Shown piece by piece: positions 18,333 through 26,427 of a DNA stretch of 64,000 nt (its first letter is position 1; the number at the start of each line of letters is the position of its first letter). The stretch is taken from contig QKBC01000013.1 in the NCBI GenBank assembly GCA_003246205.1, positions 93,974 through 157,973 on the forward strand, given 5' to 3'. Origin of the DNA: Flavobacterium haoranii (lineage in GTDB: Bacteria > Bacteroidota > Bacteroidia > Flavobacteriales > Flavobacteriaceae). The notes below the pieces were generated by a model. The model ran no database searches and had not been told where the DNA came from. It saw only the letters and a list, made by a program, of their open reading frames with translations. The position numbers and the translations under genes are program-made.

Positions 18333-18767
18333 ATGGCAACAGTAAATGTGTATTTGACCTTTAATGGTAATACAGAAGAAGCGTTTAATTTCTACAAATC
18401 AGTATTCGGAGGTGAATTTGATTATATCGGTAAATTCAAAGACATGCCTCCAAGTGAAGATTATCCTTCACCAAGTCCTGAAGAAGCTGAAAGGATCATG
18501 CACGTAAGCTTACCTATTAGCAAAGAAACTATTTTAATGGGAAGCGATAGTACATCTTTTAGCGGCGACGTTACTTTTGGAAACAATTTTTCAGTTTCCA
18601 TTAATGCTGAAAATCGTGAAGAAGCGGATCGATTATTTCAGGGATTATCAAATGGCGGAAAAGTTATTATGCCTATGGCAAATACTTTCTGGGGAGCTTA
18701 TTTTGGTATGTTTACTGATAAATTCGGTGTAAACTGGATGGTTAATTTTGATGAGTTTCCAAAATAA
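18333..18767 (+). CDS. VOC-family (PhnB/glyoxalase-like) protein
   Basis: This 144-aa protein has the PhnB-like start NVYLTFNGNTEEAFNFYKSV and the internal MHVSLPISKETILMGSDS. NTFWGAYFGMFTDKFGVNWMVNF is the conserved end of this VOC subgroup. The usual metal ligands of true glyoxalases are not clearly present, as is common in the PhnB subgroup, so a catalytic role is uncertain. SRPBCC and PhnB-like genes are often neighbours in Bacteroidota; the shared function is not known to me. Confidence 0.9.
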   Translation: MATVNVYLTFNGNTEEAFNFYKSVFGGEFDYIGKFKDMPPSEDYPSPSPEEAERIMHVSLPISKETILMGSDSTSFSGDVTFGNNFSVSINAENREEADRLFQGLSNGGKVIMPMANTFWGAYFGMFTDKFGVNWMVNFDEFPK

Positions 18768-18826
18768 AGAAGTCCTTTTTGGCACAACTCTTGTATTTAA
18801 TTATTAGAAATTTAAAAATATAAATT

Positions 18827-19210
18827 ATGAAATCTATAAAATCGAAAGCATTCTTAGTTATATTGACATTAATTTTTACTGTATTCTTCACACAGGATAT
18901 CTTTTCTCAAGGTCCGCCACCATGGGCTCCGGCTCACGGTTATAGAGCTAAAACCAGACATATTTATTTTCCTGAACAAAATATGTATTATGACTTGCAA
19001 AAAGGTGTTTATATCTATTATGATAATGGGAACTGGCAAGTTAATGTAAATTTACCTACTGTTTTTGGTTCTGTTAATCTAGGAACAACTAAACAGGTTC
19101 AATTAGATTATTACGGAAATGATCCGCAACAATACAATGCTGCTCATGTTTCTAAATATAAAACCGGGAAAAAGGCTAAAAATAAATCGAAAGAGAAAAA
19201 GAAAAAATAA
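18827..19210 (+). CDS. Small secreted basic-tailed hypothetical protein
   Basis: This 127-aa protein has a hydrophobic signal segment (LVILTLIFTVFFTQDIFSQ). The mature part is Pro/Tyr-rich (GPPPWAPAHGYRAKTRHIYF, then YYDLQKGVYIYYDNGNWQV) and the tail is strongly lysine-rich (KKAKNKSKEKKKK). No enzymatic motif is visible. Proteins of this shape occur widely in flavobacteria without assigned function. A strong terminator follows at once. Confidence 0.8.
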   Translation: MKSIKSKAFLVILTLIFTVFFTQDIFSQGPPPWAPAHGYRAKTRHIYFPEQNMYYDLQKGVYIYYDNGNWQVNVNLPTVFGSVNLGTTKQVQLDYYGNDPQQYNAAHVSKYKTGKKAKNKSKEKKKK

Positions 19211-19213
19211 GCG

Positions 19214-19238
19214 AAAAGGTGGGTATTATCCACCTTTT
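19214..19238. terminator. Rho-independent terminator
   Basis: AAAAGGTGG / CCACCTTTT stem with a short loop, directly after the 127-aa gene and before a convergent gene. Confidence 0.8.
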
Positions 19239-19283
19239 CTGTTTACCAAATTTAAAATATAAAGCGCTACAAAGTAGCAAACA

Positions 19284-20903
19284 TTACTTTCTTATTAATT
19301 TTTGAGTTCCTATTTTACCTGATACAGTTTCTACTTTAACTACATAAATACCTGAAGCTAAATTTGACACATCAACTATTGCTACATTTGAAGTTACTAC
19401 AATTTTACCCATAACATCTACGACTGAAATTGTTTTTACCGTATCATTTGGAACTTCTACTGTAAACATTGAATTGGTTGGATTTGGATACAAACTGATT
19501 TCTTTTAATTCGAAGTTAGCATTTGATAAGGCAGCTGGTGCTTGATACTTTAAACCTATAATTTCTTGTTGAGTTAAAGCTCTATTAAAGAAATAAAGTT
19601 CGTCCATAGTTATTGCTGAAGTTTTAGAAGACATCGGCATTCCATTTGCAGGGTTATCAAAACCTGTTCCTAAATAAATTTGATCCGAAATTTTATACAA
19701 AACATCACCCGCTCCTAAATAAAGTATTCCTGCATAATCACCATTAATATAATACGTTAATCTTCTTGTTCCTCCTACATTTTTAAACACTAATGCATGA
19801 TGATTCCAACCATCTTGTTGAGCATAAAAAGCATAATCTTCAAAATCTGAAACTCCACTAGTACTGCTGTAAAATAACCCGAAATTGTCTTTTGGTGTAG
19901 ATCCATAAAAACGCTGTCTTACATACATTGAATTGAACAATTCGATACTTGTTTCATAAGAATTAGTTAAGGTAGCATCTCTTCTTTGCCAAAATGCAAC
20001 CGTAAAATCATCATCATTAATTACTTGGTCTAACGTTTGGTTTACAAATCCACCTGTTAATGTAAGTGCAAGCCCTCTATAACCACCATTATAATCACCA
20101 CCAATTGACACTCCTGGAATATTTGTAAAACTATGTGCATTATCGTGAGAACTTAATGAAGAATCAAAAGGAAAATAAGCCACTAAATCAGTTGTATTTA
20201 AAGGACTTTCCTGAATATAATTATTTAATACTTGCGTTTCAGTTAAAGCTACATTATATATTTTTAAGTCATCAAATAAATAAGTATCATATTGATTCAT
20301 CCCTGCACAATGCTTTCCTAGATAAAAAAGATTTGAAAGTGTAGTCCAACCAGAAGTAACGGCATCAATTACTAATTTACCATTTCTATACGTTTTAACA
20401 GTAGTTCCATCAAATGTCATTACATAATGATACCACCCGTCTAGTGGATCTGTAGACAATTTAATATAATTTCTTTCATTGGTCGCTGATGAATAATCAT
20501 AACCGTATGAATAAGAAGTCATATAATTATTTCTTTGCTGTAAACCAAACCCTCTTCCTGCATTCTCAGTTCCATAAAAAAATAAACCAAAAGTATGATT
20601 AGTAGAGATGATGTGATTGTATTTTACCCATACAGAAACTGTTCTAGGCGAAGTTCCTACTGGTAAGGCTGGTAAGGCAGCTCTATAATTATGCGTATTG
20701 CCTATTTTTGCAAGCGCACCATTTGCTGTACCATGCCTATCTGTAAGATAAGTTGCTCCTATTGTTGAGTTAAGTGAATAAAATTCGGCACCAGTAATGT
20801 TTGTTACTTCATTTAAAGTACCATTGAATGTATACTGATAAATAGGTGTTTGTGCAACTAAATTTAAGCTAGTTAACACTAAAAAAAGTAAAATTTTCTT
20901 CAT
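19284..20903 (-). CDS. Secreted double-LamG protein with T9SS sorting domain
   Basis: This 539-aa protein has a signal peptide (MKKILLFLVLTSLNLVAQ) and two concanavalin/LamG-like domains at about 30-225 and 240-445. Each carries the strand pattern of laminin-G-like folds (WYHYVMTFDGTTVKTYRNGK and WNHHALVFKNVGGTRRLTYY). A type A T9SS C-terminal domain covers about 465-539 (ISLYPNPTNSMFTVEV ... SGIYVVKVETVSGKIGTQKL). It should be exported by the type IX system and attached to or released from the cell surface, probably binding glycans or proteins. A 26-bp element shared with the neighbouring 403-aa gene lies upstream, so it is probably a target of the LytTR regulator at 25222. Confidence 0.9.
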   Translation of the reverse strand: MKKILLFLVLTSLNLVAQTPIYQYTFNGTLNEVTNITGAEFYSLNSTIGATYLTDRHGTANGALAKIGNTHNYRAALPALPVGTSPRTVSVWVKYNHIISTNHTFGLFFYGTENAGRGFGLQQRNNYMTSYSYGYDYSSATNERNYIKLSTDPLDGWYHYVMTFDGTTVKTYRNGKLVIDAVTSGWTTLSNLFYLGKHCAGMNQYDTYLFDDLKIYNVALTETQVLNNYIQESPLNTTDLVAYFPFDSSLSSHDNAHSFTNIPGVSIGGDYNGGYRGLALTLTGGFVNQTLDQVINDDDFTVAFWQRRDATLTNSYETSIELFNSMYVRQRFYGSTPKDNFGLFYSSTSGVSDFEDYAFYAQQDGWNHHALVFKNVGGTRRLTYYINGDYAGILYLGAGDVLYKISDQIYLGTGFDNPANGMPMSSKTSAITMDELYFFNRALTQQEIIGLKYQAPAALSNANFELKEISLYPNPTNSMFTVEVPNDTVKTISVVDVMGKIVVTSNVAIVDVSNLASGIYVVKVETVSGKIGTQKLIRK

Positions 20904-20935
20904 AATAAATGGATTTATTTTTAAGCAAAAGTCTT

Positions 20936-20943
20936 GTTTTATG
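20936..20943 (-). promoter_or_regulatory. Candidate -7 box of the LamG/T9SS gene
   Basis: GACTTTTG on the minus strand differs from TAnnTTTG only at the opening TA. The corresponding CACTTTTG before the 403-aa gene deviates the same way, which fits activator-dependent promoters. Confidence 0.35.
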
Positions 20944-20967
20944 CGATGAAATTCTTTTGAAATATGG

Positions 20968-20993
20968 TGAAACCCTTGTTTGAGTTTGTGAAA
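20968..20993 (-). promoter_or_regulatory. Putative LytTR operator (copy 1 of a 26-bp element)
   Basis: On the + strand the element reads TGAAACCC ... AGTTTGTGAAA, with two GTGAAA units 21 bp apart. It matches the element at 22334-22359 at 22 of 26 positions and lies 24 bp upstream of the candidate -7 box of the LamG gene. Confidence 0.55.
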
Positions 20994-21002
20994 ACAAAAA
21001 CA

Positions 21003-21018
21003 GAAGTCATTTGACTTC
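21003..21018 (-). terminator. Weak terminator hairpin after the 403-aa gene
   Basis: GAAGTC / GACTTC stem with a 4-nt loop. On the minus strand it is followed by TGTTTTTGTTTTC. It separates the 403-aa gene from the LamG gene. Confidence 0.4.
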
Positions 21019-21044
21019 CATTTTTGTCAAAACTCAGCTTAGAA

Positions 21045-22256
21045 TTACTTTACCGCCATTTTTTTAAACTCTGCAAATTCTGTATCGGTTAAATCTTGGT
21101 CAGCAAAAGAATAACCGTTATAATAAGGCTTATCGTAACCTGATCCGTTATATTTTCTTCTTAAATTAGCTCCTATTAAATAATACTTTCCTCTTACATC
21201 CTTTTTCATAGCTTCTGGAGAACGCTCTACAACAAACCAATACGTAGCTGATTGATATAATGGAACACCTGTAATAGCATGAACTGTTGTAAACCAACCT
21301 GCATTTGGCGCATACCCATACTTAATTGTTTTTCCAGCTGATAAATCATTTGTCATACCAGATTTAGCAGTATTGTACCATTCTTTAGTCGTGTAAAATT
21401 CGCCAGAAGTTGTTCCTTTTGGTTTCGCTTGATTTCCAGCTCTTGCTGCTGCAGCCATTGAAAAATATTCTTTTGGAATGTATTTTTTCTCAATAGTTTC
21501 TATCAACTTTTTACCTGTTAAACCTTCTAGTTGTTTTATATCTTTAACTAAAATCAACAACGTTTTTTTAGGCTCTTTTAAAAATCCGTTTACTTCGTTT
21601 GCCATGTCATATGACAATCGACTATCAGGAAAAGGTTCTTGTGTATTTAAGTCATAATTATTTTTAATCCAACCTTTATCATCACGCATATTTCTTGGAT
21701 AATTTAACACAAACATATCTTGTTCTGGACTTAAAATTTTACCCGGTGTGATTTGATACAATAAACCGTGAGCGCTTAACAAATTACTTTCGTAAGGATA
21801 TAAATCGTAACGCATATAGGATTTATCAGCACTTTCCTTTGTCCAAATAGAAGTTACCACATTCATTCCCGGAAAAGTCCTTGATTCACTTTTATACGTG
21901 TAATCGTTCCAACGAACAAATACTTTTTCAACCGTATTAAAAACTGGCGAATACATATAATAATATCCTGAAATTTTTTTGGCATCTTTTACTTCTTCAT
22001 TCTTAGTCCAGTCTGCATTTTTTACCGTTAAAGTTCCGTCGTAATTGAACTCTTCTAAAGCTTCTTGAACCTGAACCGTTAATGGACTTTTACTTTTTTT
22101 TGATTTAGAATCGGATTTAGATTCTTTAGAATCAGAAGAATTCTCTGTCTTCTCTTTCTTTTTTGCTAGTTTATTTTTCAACAAATCTCCCAATTGAGCT
22201 TGAGATTGTAAGCCACTTGCTAGTAAAGCAACTGCTAAAAACACTTTTAACTTCAT
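21045..22256 (-). CDS. Secreted protein of unknown function (module A, 403 aa)
   Basis: The protein has a signal peptide (MKLKVFLAVALLASGLQSQA), then QLGDLLKNKLAKKK and a Ser/Lys/Asp-rich linker (residues about 35-60). A long globular part follows with many Tyr and Trp residues. The end region contains KYYLIGANLRRKYNGSGYDK. The architecture is the same as that of the 404-aa protein at 60005: signal, QAQ(L/F)G-xLK-K basic helix, Ser-rich linker, and a C-terminal YNGS-Y-like block. This suggests distant paralogues, each next to a sensor/LytTR pair. It diverges from the sensor kinase gene and carries the 26-bp element in its promoter region. The function is unknown. Confidence 0.8.
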   Translation of the reverse strand: MKLKVFLAVALLASGLQSQAQLGDLLKNKLAKKKEKTENSSDSKESKSDSKSKKSKSPLTVQVQEALEEFNYDGTLTVKNADWTKNEEVKDAKKISGYYYMYSPVFNTVEKVFVRWNDYTYKSESRTFPGMNVVTSIWTKESADKSYMRYDLYPYESNLLSAHGLLYQITPGKILSPEQDMFVLNYPRNMRDDKGWIKNNYDLNTQEPFPDSRLSYDMANEVNGFLKEPKKTLLILVKDIKQLEGLTGKKLIETIEKKYIPKEYFSMAAAARAGNQAKPKGTTSGEFYTTKEWYNTAKSGMTNDLSAGKTIKYGYAPNAGWFTTVHAITGVPLYQSATYWFVVERSPEAMKKDVRGKYYLIGANLRRKYNGSGYDKPYYNGYSFADQDLTDTEFAEFKKMAVK

Positions 22257-22333
22257 CTTAATTTATTTTTATAATTATCACTTAACGAGACAAAAGTGAT
22301 GGTTTTCATACAAAAGAAGAGATGCAAATTATG

Positions 22334-22359
22334 TGAAAACCGTATTTCAGTTTGTGAAA
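22334..22359. promoter_or_regulatory. Putative LytTR operator (copy 2 of the 26-bp element)
   Basis: TGAAAACC ... AGTTTGTGAAA matches 22 of 26 bases of the element at 20968. It sits in the divergent region between the 403-aa gene and the sensor kinase. It lies 35 bp upstream of CACTTTTG (22291-22298, minus) and 27 bp upstream of the kinase -7 box, so it could act on both genes. Confidence 0.55.
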
Positions 22360-22386
22360 TACTATTTTAAAACTAACTTTATCAAG

Positions 22387-22394
22387 TACATTTG
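22387..22394 (+). promoter_or_regulatory. -7 promoter box of the sensor kinase (module A)
   Basis: TACATTTG, a perfect -7 box 15 bp before the GTG start. There is no TTG at 19-21 bp, which fits activation from the 26-bp element. Confidence 0.5.
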
Positions 22395-22408
22395 CAAAAA
22401 CCTTATTT

Positions 22409-25222
22409 GTGAAAAATTACATTTTCAAAATCATTGTCCTTTTTATTTGCATTTCTCTAAAGGCTCAAAGCGTTTTCTTTGAAAATATCAATTCGCAATC
22501 GGGTTTACCTTCCGAAAACATTTATGATATTTATAAAGATTCCAAAGGTTATATTTGGTGTACTTCTGAAATAGGTTTACTTCGATTCAATGGAAAATCT
22601 TTTAAGTTATTTGATAACGATTGCAGTCTTTCAAAGTCTGGATCGTATATGAAAGAAGATTCTTTTGGGAGAATTTGGTACCAAACTTTTGATGGCTATT
22701 TCTTTTATACCGAAAATAACAGCCTAAAACAATTGGCTTCCACAGAAAGTTCGGGTTTTAAATCCTACGCTATGAACAAAAATTCTTTGTTTAGAGTTGT
22801 AGACCAAGGAATTGAGCAAATTGACTTAAAAACACTGAAACAGAATATTCTAATTAAAGGAAGTTCTTTTGTTTTTTGTCAAATTTTAGACGATTGGTTG
22901 TACTATGGTGACAAAACTATTTATCGTTATCATCTTAAAAATAAAACTACCGAAAAGATCATCAGTCTTCAAAACAATTTTAAATCACTGATTACTTTTG
23001 CTAATGATAAGTGTATTGCTATAGCCGATAGAAGTCAGCCTAAAACTCCTTTTATTCTTTTAAACACTTCGGGAATTGTTACTCAAAATATTTTGGCTTT
23101 GCCAGAAACGCTTCAAAATGTGTATTTACAAAAGGATGAAATTTGGTGTTTAACCAAAAATGGCATTTATCGATTAGATTATGAATTGCAACCTAAAGCC
23201 GATTTTCATTTTTTAATCGATAAAAATGTTTCGAGTTATACTAAAGATTCTAATAATTTTATTTGGATAGGTTCGCCAACCAATGGAATTTACGTCATTA
23301 AAGATTTATTAAGCAAAGAATTTTCGTTACCAAATGATGAATTTTCCAGTATTTCTCAAAAGAACGGAATCATTTATACCGGAACTAACAGCGGAAAAAT
23401 CTATAAACATTCGCCTACTCTTGATGCCAAACTCTTTTTTGACACCAAAGAAAATAATCATATTTTATTTCTCGATTTTAATTCATTTCCCAATTGGAAT
23501 TTCTTTACCGGAAACGGATTTTATGCACAAGATATTTCAAAAAATAAAATGTATCGCAATTATACTTCGGTAAAAGATATTGTGAAAATTAATGATACTT
23601 TAGTTGGAATTGCATCGACTGGTTACGCTGGAAAAGTAGATTTACAAACCATTATAAAAGAAGAAGTTAACCGAAACAATACCATCGAAAATTTAAGAGC
23701 AAAATCATGTACTTATTCGTCTAAAGATCAAACACTCTTTGCTGCAACCAACAAAGGTTTATTTAGTATTGACAAACAAAATACAATACAAGAAATACAG
23801 TATGAAAATAACGATATTTTTGCTAAAAGAATTGCTTTTGCAAACGATACTTTGTGGGGAATTACCAATAACGGAAAGGCATTTTATAGAACTAACAACA
23901 CTATTAATTTTTTAAAGGATAACGAAATCTTCAAGAAGGTTAAAGTCCATCAAAATCGCTTCTATTTAGCTTCAAAAAATGCAATTTTTAAATTAAATAA
24001 AGACAAACTTCAGAAGCTTAACAGTATAAGTTCTTTTCACAATATTATTGATTTTGAAATTGTTGAAAATCAATTGTTTTTGGTAACCAATAAAAAACTA
24101 ATTCAAATTCCTTTAGAAAATCACATTCAGTTCAAGGAATTACCTAAAATCAATATTAATTCGGTTGCATTTAATGACGAGATTTTTCCAAAATCGTCTT
24201 TCAAAACAATTCCATATAATTACAATTCAGTTACCATTCATTTTGATATTATAAATTTTGATATTATAAATGAATATGATTTTTATTATTACATTAATGG
24301 AAAAGCTTTCCGTTTTGATGCCAATACTGAATCTATTCTTTTACCTGAATTACAATCTGATGATTATATCATTGGATTCAAAATTTTTGACCGAAAAACC
24401 AATTTACCCATTTTTTCATCTGAAGCCGAGCATTTTAAAATATTGCTTCCATTTTGGAAAAGATGGTGGTTTGTTAGCTTAATTGTAGTTTTCATTTTGG
24501 TTCTCGTATATTGTATTTACCGAATTAAATTGTACCAAATTACGAAGAAGAATAAAGCTAAAGTTGCCCAATTGACTTTAGAAAACAACTTAAAAGAATC
24601 GCGCTTACAATTGATTAAATCACAAATGAATCCGCATTTCTTTTTCAATGCCATTAATAATATTCAATCCTATATTTTTACGAATGAAACCAAAGAAGCT
24701 TCTCAATATTTATCCAAATTTTCTAAACTAACTCGTAAAATTTTAGAATTTTCAGATGTTGACACCATTAGTTTAAAAGAAGAAATAGAATCGCTTCAAC
24801 TCTATTTGGAATTACAACAAATGCGTTTTAAAGATTTGCATTTTACTATCAATTCGCATAATATTCAAAATTGGGAACAAATTAAAATTCCGACGATGAT
24901 GTACCAACCTTATGTAGAAAACGCTATTTTACACGGTTTGAGCCATAGTTTGAAATATAAAGAATTAACGATTAATTTTTCATTGGAAAACCAAAATATA
25001 CTCATTGGAATCATAAAAGATAATGGAATTGGCAGAGTAAAATCGGATGAACTGAACAATTTAAATACCAATAAACCCAAATCTTTTGCCACAAAAGCCA
25101 ATTTAGAACGCATACAATTACTAAACAAAGACCAATATAAAATTACTGTTGCGTACGCCGATTTATACACTGAAGATGGGGAAAGTAACGGCACGCAGGT
25201 AACCATAAAAATAGAACTGTAA
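22409..25222 (+). CDS. Propeller-type sensor histidine kinase, LytS-like (module A)
   Basis: This 937-aa protein starts with GTG, giving the signal peptide MKNYIFKIIVLFICISLKAQ. Residues about 20-590 are two-component-regulator propeller repeats, for example GLPSENIYDIYKDSKGYIWC. A Y_Y_Y-type beta domain lies at about 600-680 and a membrane helix at about 690-712 (WWFVSLIVVFILVLVYCIYR). A His-kinase domain follows with the phospho-acceptor in QMNPHFFFNAINN (H743), plus an ATPase domain with YVENAILHG and DNGIGR. It should sense a periplasmic signal and phosphorylate the adjacent LytTR regulator, whose ATG overlaps its stop (TAATG). All catalytic residues are intact. Confidence 0.93.
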   Translation: MKNYIFKIIVLFICISLKAQSVFFENINSQSGLPSENIYDIYKDSKGYIWCTSEIGLLRFNGKSFKLFDNDCSLSKSGSYMKEDSFGRIWYQTFDGYFFYTENNSLKQLASTESSGFKSYAMNKNSLFRVVDQGIEQIDLKTLKQNILIKGSSFVFCQILDDWLYYGDKTIYRYHLKNKTTEKIISLQNNFKSLITFANDKCIAIADRSQPKTPFILLNTSGIVTQNILALPETLQNVYLQKDEIWCLTKNGIYRLDYELQPKADFHFLIDKNVSSYTKDSNNFIWIGSPTNGIYVIKDLLSKEFSLPNDEFSSISQKNGIIYTGTNSGKIYKHSPTLDAKLFFDTKENNHILFLDFNSFPNWNFFTGNGFYAQDISKNKMYRNYTSVKDIVKINDTLVGIASTGYAGKVDLQTIIKEEVNRNNTIENLRAKSCTYSSKDQTLFAATNKGLFSIDKQNTIQEIQYENNDIFAKRIAFANDTLWGITNNGKAFYRTNNTINFLKDNEIFKKVKVHQNRFYLASKNAIFKLNKDKLQKLNSISSFHNIIDFEIVENQLFLVTNKKLIQIPLENHIQFKELPKININSVAFNDEIFPKSSFKTIPYNYNSVTIHFDIINFDIINEYDFYYYINGKAFRFDANTESILLPELQSDDYIIGFKIFDRKTNLPIFSSEAEHFKILLPFWKRWWFVSLIVVFILVLVYCIYRIKLYQITKKNKAKVAQLTLENNLKESRLQLIKSQMNPHFFFNAINNIQSYIFTNETKEASQYLSKFSKLTRKILEFSDVDTISLKEEIESLQLYLELQQMRFKDLHFTINSHNIQNWEQIKIPTMMYQPYVENAILHGLSHSLKYKELTINFSLENQNILIGIIKDNGIGRVKSDELNNLNTNKPKSFATKANLERIQLLNKDQYKITVAYADLYTEDGESNGTQVTIKIEL

Positions 25223-25974
25223 TGGAAACTATAAAAGCGATTATTATTGAAGACGAAAACAGAGCCCAAATTTATTTAAAAGGTGTTTTAGAAATGGTAG
25301 CACCACAAGTAGAAATTGTTGCTGTTTGTGACGATTTGCCTTCAGGTGTTATTGCGATTCGAAAGCATAAACCGAGTCTAGTTTTCTTAGACATAGAAAT
25401 GCCAAAATACAACGGTTTAGAAATAGTGAATTTCTTTGATGAAAACGAAATGAACTTTGCTATCATTTTCACAACCGCTTACAATCAATATGCCATACAA
25501 GCATTCAAAACCTCTGCTATTGACTATTTACTTAAACCTATTGATCCCGATGAATTAAAAGCGGCTATTGAGCGATTTAACAAAAAACATACCAATGCTT
25601 TTAACGGAATCATTCAAGTTTCGGAACAATTAAAAAAAGAATCTAAAATTGCTATTCCAGATGGTAATAATTTGGTTATGATTGCTCCGTCAGAGATTTT
25701 ATATTTAAAAGCCGATAATAGCTACACACAAATTGTATTAACTTCGGGAAAAAAGATGGTCACCAGTCGATTTTTAAAGAATTTTGAAGATAGTTTAAAA
25801 GAATATACTCAGTTTTTTAGATGTCATAAATCCTACATCATTAATACAGAATATATTGAAAGTTATAGTAAATCGGAAGGAGGAACGGTTACTTTACAAA
25901 ATCAAATTGAAATTCCTGTATCGACGGATAAATCGGAAGAACTATTGGCTTTATTCACCAGAGTAATTAGATAA
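25222..25974 (+). CDS. LytTR-family response regulator (module A)
   Basis: This 250-aa protein has a receiver domain at residues 1-120 with acidic residues IIIEDENRA and the phospho-acceptor D57 in LVFLDIEMP. The C-terminal LytTR DNA-binding domain, about 145-245, has ILYLKADNSYTQIVLTSGKK and FFRCHKSYIINTEYI. LytTR proteins bind direct repeats about two helical turns apart, which fits the GTGAAA repeats in the 26-bp elements nearby. It is translationally coupled to the kinase by a 1-bp overlap. Likely targets are the 403-aa secreted protein gene, the LamG/T9SS gene and its own operon. Confidence 0.93.
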   Translation: METIKAIIIEDENRAQIYLKGVLEMVAPQVEIVAVCDDLPSGVIAIRKHKPSLVFLDIEMPKYNGLEIVNFFDENEMNFAIIFTTAYNQYAIQAFKTSAIDYLLKPIDPDELKAAIERFNKKHTNAFNGIIQVSEQLKKESKIAIPDGNNLVMIAPSEILYLKADNSYTQIVLTSGKKMVTSRFLKNFEDSLKEYTQFFRCHKSYIINTEYIESYSKSEGGTVTLQNQIEIPVSTDKSEELLALFTRVIR

Positions 25975-26065
25975 TAAAAATCAAATACCATAATAAAGAA
26001 CCTAAAACGCTATAAATTACTATCAATAGAATTTCTAATCGATATTCTTCTAATTTTTTTCTCAT
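25967..26065 (-). CDS. Possible 32-aa single-span membrane protein
   Basis: A short frame, starting MRKKLEEYRLEILL and ending YLIFII, has a charged N-terminus and one membrane helix (ILLIVIYSVLGSLLWYLIFI). The support is contextual: AAAAAAGGT just before the ATG, and a perfect -7 box (TATATTTG, 26077-26084 minus) 11 bp upstream. Its end overlaps the last codons of the LytTR gene on the other strand by 8 bp. The function is unknown, and chance cannot be excluded at this length. Confidence 0.45.
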   Translation of the reverse strand: MRKKLEEYRLEILLIVIYSVLGSLLWYLIFII

Positions 26066-26076
26066 ACCTTTTTTCT

Positions 26077-26084
26077 CAAATATA
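26077..26084 (-). promoter_or_regulatory. -7 promoter box of the 32-aa ORF
   Basis: TATATTTG on the minus strand, a perfect TAnnTTTG match, identical to the tracrRNA box. Confidence 0.45.
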
Positions 26085-26140
26085 GTGATTATATGAGATC
26101 ATAGTGTTTAAAACTTTATGAAGCATCCATTTTTAGCAAT

Positions 26141-26177
26141 AAAAAAACGCTCAAGAATTTCTTGAGCGTTTTTTTAT
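26141..26177. terminator. Strong terminator
   Basis: AAAAAAACGCTCAAG / CTTGAGCGTTTTTTT stem-loop. On the minus strand it follows the tRNA-Tyr gene. Confidence 0.85.
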
Positions 26178-26181
26178 TTTG

Positions 26182-26263
<82 letters not shown>

Positions 26264-26375
26264 AGCCTTTACTTATCTTGTAAGCGGTTGCAAATATAGT
26301 ATTGTTTTTAAAACTTACAAATACAAAATGTGATTAATTTTAAAATAATTTCTAATCAGTTGTAAATTAGAAATA

Positions 26376-26409
26376 TAAAAAAATCTCCTATTAGGGAGAT
26401 TTTTTTTAT
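26376..26409. terminator. Rho-independent terminator after the TlpA-like gene
   Basis: AAAAAAATCTCC / GGAGATTTTTTT stem with a short loop. Confidence 0.8.
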
Positions 26410-26427
26410 CTATAGTTTTTAGAGGGA

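Noticed and set aside
26350..26372. Inverted repeat TTCTAAT / ATTAGAA near tRNA-Tyr as an attachment site
   Set aside because: It is short, AT-rich and not a copy of the tRNA 3' end.
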